Of a stretch of DNA of 64,000 nucleotides, positions 8,027 to 19,642 are shown in pieces (within the stretch, counting starts at the first letter, position 1; the number at the start of each line of letters is the position of its first letter). The translations under genes were made by a program, and so were the position numbers. The stretch covers positions 10,011,119 to 10,075,118 of the forward strand of contig CM020618.1 of the NCBI GenBank assembly GCA_009829735.1, written 5' to 3'. The DNA comes from Pyropia yezoensis. Taxonomy: Eukaryota; Rhodophyta; Bangiophyceae; Bangiales; Bangiaceae. Under the pieces are notes generated by a model. It had not been told where the DNA came from and made no database searches. It was given only the letters and a program-made list of their open reading frames with translations.

Positions 8027-9823
8027 CACGGTAGGCAACAGAAAAATGCATACATTTATTAAATTGAACTACTTTGTAATTCTTATGGATTAATCAAAGA
8101 CCAAGAGAGCCCTTTGATTAATCGTTCGTGTACTTGGGCTCATAACTGCTGTACTATCTTCGCAAGTATGCCATGATGGGAGGTTTCATCGGTTAGTATG
8201 AAGTCGGAGGGCGTGGCGTGGCGTGCTGTTTCCAGCGCGCGGCCGTCGGATGCTGGAAAGACTGCAGGTGCTACCGCGCCCTGGCACGTCTCCTCTTCTA
8301 GTTCTACTCTCTCGCCAGCCACCTCGCCCCCTCATCCTCGAGTCCATGCTGGACGGCCCTCCCCCTCTCCTCCACCTCCACGGACCGCCTCTCCCGTGCG
8401 CCTACGGTCACGAACGACGTCGTTGGCGGCTGGAGCGGGAGCATCGTTTGACACTGCGCTCTGAATCTCAGCTAGCTCCGACTTGCCTTCGCGCGACTTT
8501 TGATTGGCGACGCCGCTTGAGGCCGCGCTTCCAGGAAGAACGGCACCATTGGGGCCATCTGACATGGGGTCTACTCCCCCATCAACTGGCGCCACCGCTC
8601 CGGTCACGCTCAGCTTGTCAGGGAGTGCCGAGGAACGACGCCGGTAGTTCCGAAGTCGATCCTGGCTAGGTCGAAGAGCACAGCCTGGCGAGGTTTAGGG
8701 CGCGGGAGATCCCCCGTAACGCGTCGAGGAGATGACCCCGGGATTAGTGATGGAGAAGACAAGACGTCCGGACTGGCCAGGAGCCGCGCTGAAGGCATCG
8801 GCATTTGATTGAATAGCGACAATTGTCACATAGAGCCACAACAAGTCGTCATCTTTCATAAATACGCTCATATAATGTATAATGCATGTAAAATCAAAAT
8901 AATGTACTAATTAATCCATAGATTAATCAGAGCCGCGACAAAAAAACACATATTAGCAAATCCTGGTGGCACTCGTCGCCGGGCCAGGGTTATCAATATT
9001 TTGAGAAAGCATCCGTGTTTAGCAAAAGTAAGAGATAATTATTGAAGCGATCTGATAATGATCAACACGTGTCGTGACACGTGTGATTGTCGCAGCGAGG
9101 AGCCTACGTGGACCTAACCGCTGACCAACCGTGGGAGCACCTGCCGCACTGCCAAGAGGCTGGATCTACCGCCAAGCTGCTGGTGGCCGGTGTGTCATCA
9201 GGTCACGAGGCGGGTCCTGACTACCCTCATGACGCATAGCTGAGGGCAGACAGCCACTGCCACACCGCCATGCTGACGCAACGTTTCGGCGGAAGGCCCA
9301 TCGATCGCGAAAGCTGCATGCCCGACGGGCACGGCGCACACGCAGAAAAGGCAGGGATGGGTGGTGTCGGCCATGGTGCTATTCTAGGCGTCGACGCGCT
9401 GCTCACACAAGAACCCACGTGGCGTGCGCCTTGGACGGGTGACAGCGCCCAACCGCACCTGTGCGCCTGGTTTTTCCTTTGATCTGCAGCGTGCCTGGGT
9501 ACCGCCTGGACCGCGAGCTGGTCACAGCTGTGCGGTGCTGGTCGGGAAGGGGACTGGCATCGGTGCCGGTGGTAGTCTCCGCGCTAAGCTGCTCGACTAG
9601 CGGCGAGTGCCCGACGACACCAGCGGCAGAGAGGCTGCGGCGTTGCGCCATCGACTGGGGGTCGCGGTATACAGGGGAGTGGACAAAAGTGTAAATCTGC
9701 CTGTCACGTGAGGAGCCACGTAGAACATCCGACGACAATCATGATCCCTGTCTCCCGATCGTTATTCTTTTCGCACAATTTAATCGTTACTTCCGATGCG
9801 ATAATCATGACCTCTCAACCCTG
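8027..9823. other. Non-coding interval with no recognisable gene
   Basis: Short open frames on both strands (for example 8332-8607 minus, 9403-9738 minus) show low complexity or no domain signal, and I assign none of them. AT-rich patches lie at 8040-8130 and 8840-9060. An inverted repeat of 9 bp (ACACGTGTC, centre GT) is at 9065-9084. Confidence 0.5.
9065..9084. repeat. Short perfect inverted repeat around CACGTG cores
   Basis: ACACGTGTC and GACACGTGT are separated by two bases, giving a palindrome with two CACGTG (E/G-box) cores. It could be a bHLH or bZIP site or chance; nothing adjacent indicates a gene. Confidence 0.4.
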
Positions 9824-9866
9824 CGCCGGGCACAGCACGCGTCGCCGGGCACGCCACGCGTCCACG
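9824..9866 (+). repeat. Second copy of the GC-rich minisatellite-like units
   Basis: This matches 7984-8026 (GCACGCGTCGCCGGGCACG with one-base variants) in the same orientation. It is again followed by an AT-rich stretch with ATGCAT. Together the two copies bracket the gene-free interval. Confidence 0.5.
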
Positions 9867-10261
9867 CCAGGGATTGCACGAATGATGCATTTTTCTCCAT
9901 TAATGCATATAGTTATCAATTACATTTTTTAATTTCATTTTGATATACTCTACTGCATTATCCTGACTGTGTACTTACAAGGACATTCTCCCACAATGCG
10001 ACAATTGTCATGCCGACTCCCGCAGCTCTCAGGTCACTGACATCCGCCTGCCACGGCCTCGGCAGCCTCACCTGCTCCGTGCGCAGCCGATCATAAAAGA
10101 AATACCACGGGATTTAGCTACTTAGTGGGGTCTAAACGTCGACGAGTGGCAAAAATGTCGACCAGCCTCAGGACCCCAAGAAGGCTGATTCTTGACGAAT
10201 GCTCAATTCTATGCTACTTCCAACGCACCAGCACGAGAAGCACACCTAGACATGCCACCTT
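9867..10261. other. AT-richer host DNA before the retrotransposon nest
   Basis: About 400 bases without a credible gene. The last bases, CTACC at 10262-10266, are the left target duplication of the first retrotransposon. Confidence 0.4.
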
Positions 10262-10266
10262 CTACC

Positions 10267-10735
10267 TGTGACAAAAACCACACGCGCACCCAGCACCCAA
10301 GTTGGGGAAGTACACAAAGACTGCCTCCCGTGTCGGGGGAACCGGAAGAAGTGCAAGTCGCACACACTCTATCCCTCTTGTGGGGCAATCCCCCCACCAG
10401 GAAACAAGAAGATGGTGTGTGGTCCAACAGTTTCTTGGTCGGGACGGGGACGCAGGGCCAAGCCCCGCTGTCTCTCCCCTTATCCCCCCAGGGTCCCCTC
10501 AGAATCTCGCCACTCAGAATCTCCCACCCCAGCACCTGCCCACCGGGCCGGACGAAAATTCAAGACGATAAATGCAGAAAGCCCTCAAATCCAAGTTGGA
10601 TTTACTACTAAGCTAACTATCCCAAACTTAGGGAATACGGACCCAAATGCAGGGGGAGGAACGGATCAGGCTAGTGGCCTGCCGCCCCTTGCATGGCACG
10701 TGTTGCCCCCGTACCTGGGGGTCAATACTGCCACA
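10267..10735 (-). repeat. Family-1 LTR, 3' LTR of copy A
   Basis: It is 469 bp. On the plus strand it begins TGTGACAAAAACCAC and ends TACTGCCACA (TG...CA ends). It matches LTRs at 19174, 21256, 23454, 43086, 52257 and 53438. On the gag-pol strand the preceding tract GAGGAGAGGGGAG (10736-10748) is the polypurine tract. Inside is a short direct repeat GAGATTCTGAG twice. Confidence 0.92.
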
Positions 10736-11073
10736 CTCCCCTCTCCTCAGTTCCGACCGACCCGGTCGGCCCTGTGAGGGGGTGCGTAAACGCACGTCTC
10801 GGCGTTGGGGGCGCGACTTGCTGTCCCCCATTGAGTTCGTAACGCGGATGTGGAGGCGGTCACGTTGACCGCCCCTCTCCTCAAGCTTGCCCACTCGGCA
10901 GCTTGCTCTCCCCGGTTCTCACTTCACCATCACCACCACCTCCCCTTCACCTTCCACTGGGCCGCCCCACGCTGGGGAGGCCACCCGTCTACCCACGATC
11001 CGAGTCCCCCTCAACTCGAGGCGGGTCTCGTGCCGCTGTAGCCAGGGCGTCTCTCCCCAACTTGGGGAGAGCC

Positions 11074-13017
11074 ATGGCGACCCCGGGGGTGGAGACGGAC
11101 TCTCTCGACGAACGTATGGAGGACACCCCCTACGGTGCAGCGCCCGCCGGGACTTCCGGCGGGGGCTCCGCGATCACTCCGGGGGATGGGACTCCCGCGT
11201 CACCCGGCTTTGGGTTGACGGCGGGATCTCCCCCGGAGGCGGGACAAGTTGTCCCGCGTGAGGCCTTGGGACGGTGGTTTTACCCCGCTTGGCCTCTATA
11301 TGAGGAGGGGTTGACTGTTCTTCGCTGTGGCCGACTTGGCGCAGCGATGGGTCGGGTATGGGACCGCCTACGGGAGAAGTATCCCCGTAGGGTCGGGTTC
11401 CCTGCCGGCTTCAGGACGGACCAGTTTGCCTTCCTGGACGACGAGGAGGTCGAAGACGTACAGCGGGCCAAGGCCATGGTGGACCGCGGGGGAACTATCC
11501 CGGGTCCCGGCGACTTGCCGACCTTTACTTGGGACGCGGTGGCAACTCGCCCCCCGTACCTTCACGAGGCCGATCCGCACACTCATCACTTTGATGTGCG
11601 GATGGAGAAGGACTTCCGGCGAGGTCCCTACTTGGTGACCTCGGCTCAACTTGAGTTTCCTCAGCAGTCTGCTGCCAGTAAGGAGCAGTACTATCCGAAG
11701 AAGCCCGAGTGGTGGCGTCAAGTTGAGGTCCCCTACGGGTTCCCGGCGTTGCTGCCACGGTTGCTTGACCACTTCGGCTCCGTCATGTTGACGGCTGGCC
11801 CTGATCACCTGGTGTGGGCCATGTTGGCCACCCAGTGGCTCCTCGAGGTCATGTCGACCTGGGTGTCTTGTGTTCAGCGGCGGGGGATGCTCTGGCATCT
11901 CCCCCTCCGGCTTATCCAAGGTTTGGAACAGCTCACCCCTCAGCTAGTAGCTGAGGGGTGCTCATCAGGACAACTCACTCTACTTGAGGAGATGCTCCGC
12001 CTCCACAAGTTTATCGAGTGGGAGAGCATCGAGCACAAGTTGCGCCGCCCCACTCGTGGGCCCAAGGACGATGGCGCACTTCGCCAGTTCGTATGGGTCG
12101 CTCGTGAACTTCACGACGGCCGGGTGGTACTACGAGAGGGGTTGGGCATCGGGGACTACCCGTATGCCCCGGGGGTGGATCGCCACACTGCGCCACCCCC
12201 GGACAAGGCCATAGTTATGGCCGTGCCCTCACATGATGACCATATGACTCAACCCACTGCGGGGGCCCCAAGTCGGGGTCGCAGTTACACCCGGGTCCCG
12301 CCACCTCGGCGTGCCCCTCCGCTTCCTCCTGTCCCCGTCCAGCCGCACGGGGACATCCCGATTAGCGTGGTCGTTAAGTCGTCCACCCCGGTGTCCCCCA
12401 ACTTGGGGGCCACCCTCCTGACGGTATACCCCAAGTTGGTGTTACCGCCCACGCCTCTAACCTCAGAGATGATGATCACCACGTTGGTGCGCACCATTTC
12501 CTGGTTGGCTGCGTCGACCGCAACCCTTCAAACTTCCGAGACTCCTCAACTTGGGGAGCGCGTTCGTACTGCAGTGGCGACCGCGAGTTGCGAGTCGGTG
12601 GCGGAGTTTATGACGGCCGAGTTGGCTCGCATTGGGGCTATTATGCCCCAGCCAGCCCCACTTGGGCGTGGCAAACGTCGTGCGAGCCGGGCGTACTCGC
12701 CTCCTCGCCGTCGTCGCCGACGCTCGCGGCGCTCTCCCTCCGTGTCGGAAGACGAGTTGTCTTACTCCGTCTCGGAGTCCTCGACTCCGTCAGAGTCGGA
12801 GTCGGTCCAGCGTCTGCGTCGCCAACTTGCGCGCAAGACTAAGCAGAAGAGCAGCCGCGGTCGTCGCCACTTGCGCGACATTGAGGGGAGCGACGGGTCC
12901 GACTTGGAGCCGCCGGCCCCCCCGACTGGTGGGGAGCGTTATTGCCGGGGGTCTCGCCGCTCGCCTCCACGTGAGGGCGAGGGCCGCGGGGTTAGAGAGT
13001 CTAGCATGCATGCCTAG
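11074..13017 (+). CDS. Antisense ORF of family 1 (asORF1), unknown function, Arg/Ser-rich C-terminus
   Basis: It encodes 647 residues from ATG 11074, which lies in a strong GCCATGG context; the frame is open farther upstream but without ATG. The gene lies between pol and the 3' LTR on the strand opposite to gag-pol and converges tail-to-tail with pol across 111 bp. Residues about 206-318 form a core domain that aligns with the antisense protein of family 2: HFGSV at 233-237, RRGMLWHLP at 269-277 and LLEEMLRLHKFIEW at 303-316. Residues 534-555 are Arg/Ser-rich (YSPPRRRRRRSRRSPSVSED), like SR proteins or a strong nuclear localisation signal. I do not recognise the family and see no RT, protease, integrase or envelope features, signal peptide or transmembrane segment. 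The frame is intact in copy B also, while gag-pol of copy A is broken. Confidence 0.78.
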   Translation: MATPGVETDSLDERMEDTPYGAAPAGTSGGGSAITPGDGTPASPGFGLTAGSPPEAGQVVPREALGRWFYPAWPLYEEGLTVLRCGRLGAAMGRVWDRLREKYPRRVGFPAGFRTDQFAFLDDEEVEDVQRAKAMVDRGGTIPGPGDLPTFTWDAVATRPPYLHEADPHTHHFDVRMEKDFRRGPYLVTSAQLEFPQQSAASKEQYYPKKPEWWRQVEVPYGFPALLPRLLDHFGSVMLTAGPDHLVWAMLATQWLLEVMSTWVSCVQRRGMLWHLPLRLIQGLEQLTPQLVAEGCSSGQLTLLEEMLRLHKFIEWESIEHKLRRPTRGPKDDGALRQFVWVARELHDGRVVLREGLGIGDYPYAPGVDRHTAPPPDKAIVMAVPSHDDHMTQPTAGAPSRGRSYTRVPPPRRAPPLPPVPVQPHGDIPISVVVKSSTPVSPNLGATLLTVYPKLVLPPTPLTSEMMITTLVRTISWLAASTATLQTSETPQLGERVRTAVATASCESVAEFMTAELARIGAIMPQPAPLGRGKRRASRAYSPPRRRRRRSRRSPSVSEDELSYSVSESSTPSESESVQRLRRQLARKTKQKSSRGRRHLRDIEGSDGSDLEPPAPPTGGERYCRGSRRSPPREGEGRGVRESSMHA

Positions 13018-13128
13018 TTGGCAGCTGCCTTTGTTGTGAGAGTGTGAGGGTTAGGGCTGTAGTTAAAAGCCACTCTGCGTACCACTTCGACTTGAAGCAC
13101 TCTCTTGGCACTGTTGCTCGGCCTTCCC

Positions 13129-16100
13129 TCACGTTGAGGGCGGGCTGTTAGGGTCTATCTCATTCCGGGCACAGTAGGCCCGGACCTTCTCAGCGGGAAG
13201 GTCCTCCACATACTCCCACGTATCATCCTTGGCTTTGTAGCCAAACCAACGCACCCTCAACATGAGGCGGTCAGTGTCCTCATCCCAGCCGTGGTCGATG
13301 AACTTATCGAACACGTACTCCTGCGGGCCCTGTTTGGCCGCGGGCAGTGAGGGGAGGCGCCACGCTTCCAACGCACGTACCCAAGCTGGGTCGCCTGCAG
13401 GCGATGGTGCAACTTTGACCACGTCCTGTCCGTTCACGGTACGGACCCCATCGTCACTTTCGATGGTGTAGCGCCGCCCATCAGTACGAAGGACCTGGTA
13501 CGGCCCCTTCGTCTGGAATACCAACTTACCCCCAGTTGGGGTGTGTGAGTGTACCAGCACCCAGTCACCCTGCTCGGGGACATGCTTAGCATTGCGCACC
13601 TTTTTGTCAAAGGTACGCTTGTAGCGCTTTTGTGCTTTGTCCATCTCAGCCCTGACTTTAGGGATGAGGTTTTCAAGCCTAGCAACGAACTCCGCCTTAC
13701 TCTCAGTAGGAGTAGGCGTACTGCCACCATCCTCCCTAGTTGGGAGCGGCCGCCGCACAGCAATAGACCGCACGCGACGGGGGGTCACAAAAGCGAGGGG
13801 TACTTCCCCGGTAGATGAGTGAACCTGCGAATTGTAGGCAGTAGTAAGAATAGAAATGTATTGGTCCCACGTCTTCACGTGCTCACTCACACAGTGGCGC
13901 AGCTGCCTAACAATAGTTTTGTTGAAGCGCTCCACCTGCCCATTAGTTTGTGGGTGGTAGGGGGTGGCATAGTTTGCCCGCACCCCCAACATATCCAGCA
14001 CTCCCTGAAACAGTACAGACGCAAATTGCGGTCCATTGTCCGATAGTGTACTATCCGGAATGCCATACGCGGCAACCCAGTGATCTAGGAAGGCTGACAT
14101 GACCGACATGGCCGTGATCTCTGCCAGTAGGATCGCTCGCGTAAGTTTCGTGAAGCGGTCACAGATGACCAGGAGGTACTGGTTGCCCTCCTCGGTCACT
14201 GGCAGTGGCCCAAGGATATCCATTGCCAACGCGGCGAAGGGCTCCTTGGCCGGGAACAATAGCATAGCCGTAGTAGGCCGCCGTTCCATCAGACGGTTCT
14301 GTGCACAACTTGTGCAGGCAGCCACCCAACTGTAGATGTCCACCACCATGGACGGCCAGTAGTACCTGGTCCTCAGGGTCCGGTACAGTTTACTAGACTC
14401 CAGGTGTCCACCTGTGGGAGCGTTATGCTTCCTCTCAAGGATACTGTCCTTGAGGGATGCGGGGACGACAAGTTGTTCGGTCCCCTGGAATACCCCCCTC
14501 CTCATGAGGAGGCCATCGTCTCCCAGAAAGAACCGCGTCTCCGCCACTGTATCCAGTGTATCCCTCTGCGACTTGCAGAAGGGATCCTCGGCCTGGGCCT
14601 TCACCACCTCGTCCAGGGACAGGGGCAAGTACTTCTTGTTCCCTGGCGCCTCGGGGTTCAACGCCTGACCCGAGCGCGTGACTACCCCCACGATGGGAAT
14701 GTCCTCATCGGCTGGGTTAGTGCCCAGCCCCTCGGTAGGTACCCGAGAGAGGCCGTCGGCAAGGGCATGTTGCCTGCCAGGTCGGTACTCAATATCAAAG
14801 TTGAAGGGTGCCAGTCGCACCCTCCACCGGTTGAGACGAGTGTTCGTACAATCCGTCTTAAAGATGAACTGCAACGCGCGGTGGTCACAGCGGATGAGGA
14901 ACTTCTCACCCTCTAGGTAGTGACGAAGTGACGTCACCGCCCACACCACTGCGAGTCCTTCCAACTCGGTGACTCTGTAGTTCTTCTCGGCCGAGTTCAG
15001 CCCCTTGCTGAAGTATCCCACCGGCAAGTACTCCTTGTCCGGCTGCTGCTGAAGCAACACACAACCAAGTTGGTCGTAGCTAGCGTCCACATCCAGGATG
15101 TAGTGGCCTCCCAACCTGGGAATAGCCAAGATGGGGGGCTTCAGCAGAAGGCCCCGAAGAGTCTCAAAGGATTCCTGCTCCACCCGACTTGGGGGAGGCA
15201 GGTTCTTCGGTCGCGTTGAGCTCACTAACTCATTCAACGGCTTCGCCACCTTGGCGAAGCCCTTGGTGAAACGTCGATACACGTTACACATCCCGAGGAA
15301 GCTCCTCATCTGGGTCTGGGTCCGGGGGTACTGAGCCTTACGGATGGCCCTCATGTTTTTCTCGTTGACACTGAGACGCCCCGGACGGACAACATGTCCC
15401 AAGTATTCCACCTCTTGAGTGAAGAGGTGGCACTTACTCGCCTTCAGTGACACACCGGCGTCAGCAAGTAGCTTGAACACCTGGCCAAGATGGCCAATGT
15501 GTTCCTCCGGACTTCGGGAGAACACAATGATATCGTCTAGGTACACGAGACAGATCTGCCACCGTACTCCGGCCAGAATCATGTCCATAGCGCGCTGGAA
15601 AGCTGCCGGCGCGTTACACAGGCCAAACGGTAGACGCTTGCACTGGTAGCTACCACAGTGACAGGTAAAGGTAGTTTTATGCCTGTCCTCCAGGGCAATG
15701 GGAATTTGCCAGTACCCCGCGTTACAGTCCAGGGTAGAGAACACGTTCGCCTCCCCCAGAGAGTCCAGACAGTCGTCCATCCTAGGTAGGGGGTAACTGT
15801 CCTTCACCGTGCTCTCTTTGAGCTTACGGTAGTCGATACAAAACCGGGGGGTCCCATCAACTTTGGGGACAATAACCACCGGACTCGCCCACTCGGCGTT
15901 ACTGGCCTCGATCACATCGAGGGCCTCCATGCGAGCAACTTGCTCCTTGACGAGGGCCCTTGAACGGGGTCCTCCCCTATACGGTTGTTGGCGTATAGGG
16001 GGTGCACCGGGCTTCAACTCGATCCGGTGTTGGGTAGCTCTCATGAGTCCCAATTGGCAATCCCACAACTTGTGATATTGGTCCAAGCGGCGTTCAACTT

Positions 16101-17112
16101 GAACCCTCAACCTGGGTGGGACACCCTCCATGTTCACATGGGGCCGAGGAGAGGCGGCCGACTTGGCTTGATGCTTCTCCTTTCCGGGCTTCGGGTCGCT
16201 ACTTGCGCCCGCGTTGAGGGTGACCGCTACTACCGGTCCCTCGTATTGGTCGATATCGCCGAACTTGGCTCCCGACTTGAAGTACTTGGGCGACGAGCTC
16301 AGGTTCATCACCTGGATCCTCCACGGGACTCCAGCTTTGGATTCCATCGTGCCAAGGGCAACATGCACTTGGTGCTTGCGAGCAAGACGGGGGTGAGGGT
16401 GCACCAACCCGTTCCCCGTATATTCAGTTACAACATCAACGTGCGCCACCGAGTTGGGGGGCAACGTGACCTTACGGGCTAAACACAGGGTAGCAGTAAA
16501 CCCTTCTCTCACGGAGCAAACAGGCTTCGACTGTGAGACTGTCACAGGAGCCACAGACTTTCCCTTACCAAGGATGGGGATGGTCTCCCCATTCATCAAC
16601 TTGACCCAATACTCAGGGCCACAAATCAAAGGCACTTGTGTTACGACATAAGGGGTACCCAGAAGCAGGGGTACCGATATATTCTCAACTACAACATAGG
16701 TCACGTCGACCTCATGGGTCCCCAACCTAGTTGGTAGGGTCACCGCACCAACGATGGGAAGTACCCCACCATTGATATCGATCAGATGGTCAGCTTTAGA
16801 CCTCCAGCGTTGGAGCTTCACCTCCTTTGGTAATAGCGACTTGCGTATCAAGGAGGCTCCTGACCCGGTATCAAGTACGATACGGGCACAGCAAGCACGG
16901 CCGGGGGAAAGTTGCACCCGTCCAGCCACCTGGAAGTTCTCACCCGTCAGCACCGCGATGACCCGACGTGGGTTTACGTCCCTGGGGAGTCCTACCCGAG
17001 GTGGGCGGACCCCCTTAGGTCGCCGCAGTATCCGGCACGGCTGATTCGTCCTCTTGGCTCACTTGGCCGAGGCTGCCGTTGTGAGCTTCGGACGGCCAGC
17101 TCCAACGGTCAT
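13129..17112 (-). pseudogene. Ty3/gypsy pol, copy A: PR-RT-RNaseH-INT-chromodomain, broken by an early stop
   Basis: The frame is homologous over its full length (1327 residues from ATG 17112) to the intact pol of copy B. Its ATG overlaps the gag stop as ATGA. Codon 18 is TGA (17061-17059) where copy B has TGG. After that stop the frame is open to the end. The domains are aspartic protease VLDTGSGASLI, RT with FCIDYRKLK and VYLDDIIVFS, RNase H with ILDVDASYDQLG, HHCC zinc-binding region, integrase DDE core with MDILGP, SDNGPQF and GQVERFNKT, and a C-terminal chromodomain. The chromodomain places it among chromoviruses, whose integration is guided to histone marks. Only one nonsense change is evident by eye. 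Confidence 0.88.
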
Positions 17113-19054
17113 TCGTTTCCCGCCGACTTGGCGTCCGAATCTGAGGGCGGGGGGGAAGACGACGAGTCCGAGGACGACGTGTCCGCCTCCTCCGCCGAGG
17201 GTGTGACGACCGCGACGACCGGTCGAGACCCACCCTCGCGGCGTGAACGTACTTTGTTCGTAGCCGACTTCTTACTCGCATTCCTAACAAGTTGTTGGAT
17301 GCGTTTACTCAACTTGGGGCAATCATATGCCCAGTGTCCATCGGAGTAGAAGTTCCAACACCGATTGTCTGTTCCGAGAGGGGTCTTCCCAACTGGGGAA
17401 GCCGACGCGGTACCCTGGGAAGTTCCCACGGCAGCTACTGCCCTCTCCTTGCGGATTCGGCGTGCCTCTCTCAGCTCTCTGGCCTGGCGCGCCTCCTCGC
17501 GTTCCTTGGCTAACTCGGCCTGACGCTCCTGGCGTTGTTCCTCCCGCAACTTGCGGTAGGCCTCACCTCTGCGGTAGGCGAACCTAGCCAACTCGGCCAG
17601 CGTCGCCTGGGCAGTGTTATGCTCCCGGGTCTCCATCCGGACTGACCAATGGAGTCCCTCCACAAACCGACTCTTCACCACAGCTTGTGGATGAAGAAAC
17701 CCACAAAGATTGTTGAGCTTACGAACCTGTTCCGCAAAGGACAACTCGTCCTCAGCCTCTTCCTGATGGGCTTGCGTAAACTCCTCGACTTGAGAAGCCA
17801 ACGCCGCTTCATCAACCATGGCCCTCAACAACCAGTTGACGAGCTCCAAATAGGACGTCACCTCCCCAGCGCCTCCACTTGAGGAGCTGGGCATGACGGA
17901 CATAAGTTCTGTCCGCAGGTCTCCCTTCGAAAACTCCTGTAGCATGTAAAAAGCCATGCCTTCACTTATGGCATTGTCGTCACAGGCTTTGTGAAACGAC
18001 GTAGGAACTCAAAGACACGGAGGGGGGGAGTTCCATCCCACTCCGCCTTGTGCCCAAAAGAGTGAAGTGCATTCTTCTGGGCACGGCCCATAGCTGGGGC
18101 TTTAATAGGACCGTACGCCACCGACTTGTTGTGGAGGGCGTAGGTCTCACAATCAAAGATCCTCTCGTAGACCGTGTTGGCAGCCTGGATCTTGGGCGGT
18201 ACCTCAGGTTGAGGGAAAAGCCGCTTAGGCACTTGGGTAAGTTGACCCGCGGTGCCTGCCGTCTGCCGCGGCGAGCCTGGTGTAGCCGCCGGCGTTTCCG
18301 AGGAGAACTCCAACGTGAAGGGCGTACGCCCCACCGAGTATGGTGTGGCTCCCTCGTTGGGAGTCACAGGGGTTGCCCCCTGTTCGGGGCGACCCGAGAT
18401 AGGCGTGAGGTGGGATTCCCCCTGCGCCTGCGGGCTCGAAAGCCCCGATCCGGTCTGGACATGAAGGCCATCTGGCAAACTCGCCACAATCTGATTCAGA
18501 ATAGTATTCGTCATCGTGACCACCAGGTCCGGCAAAGTCAGCCGCAACACATTGGTCGCCTCCCGACGGACAGTTTCCGCGAGGAGTGGATTGACGACTC
18601 CAGTTGAGTCTCGGTCCGCCTCCGGGAGTCCACCTGAGGGGTAACCACGATCCTCAGGGGTCTCAACCGGGGGCATGGGCGCGAGCCCATCGCCGACCAA
18701 CGGAGGTCCGCCGTCCTCCGAAAGCCTAGTTGGCGACGGCTCCGAGCCAGAGTTGGCTTCAACCCGAGTGGAGCCCGCGGGGACAGTCCTCACCCCTTGG
18801 GACGTTCCCGTTGAGTTCACCACACGGTGGCCAGCCTTCGACCCACCCACATCAGAAGTGTCACCCGGGTGAACTCCCGAATGAGTCGGGGTGGCCTGTT
18901 GCCCGCCCGTACTTCCAGTCCTGCTGGCTTGAGGGACCTCTACTCCCTCTGCGACCCCAGGTAAACCCACCTGTGTCTCACCAGTATTCAAAGGCACTGA
19001 AGTACGTGCGTCACCCGTGTACTCCCCGGACGACGGAGGGTCCGAGCTAGCCAT
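17109..19054 (-). pseudogene. Ty3/gypsy gag, copy A, with a one-base frameshift
   Basis: ATG 19054 opens MASSDPPSSGEYTGDA. The N-terminal third is Gly/Pro/Thr-rich, then a capsid-like helical part (MAFYMLQEFSKGDLRTELMS, VRKLNNLCGF) and a basic coiled region, ending at a TGA that overlaps pol. Compared with the copy at 20041-20100, one T is missing near 17988 in the run in GGCTTTTGTGAAAC, and this shifts the frame. The nucleocapsid motif is CWNFYSDGHWAYDC: the second Cys of the usual CX2CX4HX4C knuckle is Phe. The relic copy at 43554-43942 still has CWNCNSDGH. Repaired for the missing base, the frame would be about 648 residues. Confidence 0.85.
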
Positions 19055-19173
19055 GCTGGCTGACGATCCGTAAGACACGGTCCAAGTCCACCGTTCCTCT
19101 GAGACAGAGGGCCCCCTACACCCGGGTGCACCCGGAGGTAAAGTTTACCTCTGTCCCCTGCTGTTCCACCAAA

Positions 19174-19642
19174 TGTGGCAAAAACCATTTACACACACGG
19201 CACCCCAGTTGGGGCGGTGTACAAGGGCTGCCTCCCGTGTCGGGGGAACCGGAAGAAGTGCAAGTCGCACACACTCTATCCCTGTTGTGGGGCAAACCCC
19301 CCACTGACAAACAAGAGGATGGTGTGTGGTCCAACAGTTTCTTGGTCGGGACGGGGACGAAGGGCCAAGCCCCGCTGTCCCTCCCCTTATCCCCCCAGGG
19401 TCCCCTCAGAATCTCGCCACTCAGAATCTCCCACCCCAGCACCTGCCCACCGGGCCACACGAAAATTCAAGACGATAAATGCAGAAAGCCCTCAAATCCG
19501 ACTTGGATTTACTACTAAGCGAACTATCCCAAACTTAGGGAATACGGACCCAAATGCAGGGGGAGGAACGAATCAGGCTAGTGGCCTGCCGCCCCTTGCA
19601 TGGCACGTGTTGCCCCCCTACCTGGGGGTCAATACTGCCACA
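19174..19642 (-). repeat. Family-1 LTR, internal LTR of the composite (5' LTR of copy A)
   Basis: It is 469 bp with TGTGGCA...TGCCACA ends. On the minus strand a TGGTGGAACAGCAGG primer-binding-site candidate starts two bases after the LTR. On its other side it abuts gag sequence ending GTGAG (19647-19643 on the minus strand). Confidence 0.92.

Noticed and set aside
9227-9738. Small open frames on both strands as a possible hypothetical gene
   Set aside because: They overlap on both strands, have no recognisable motif or compositional support, and lie in a repeat-bearing non-coding interval.
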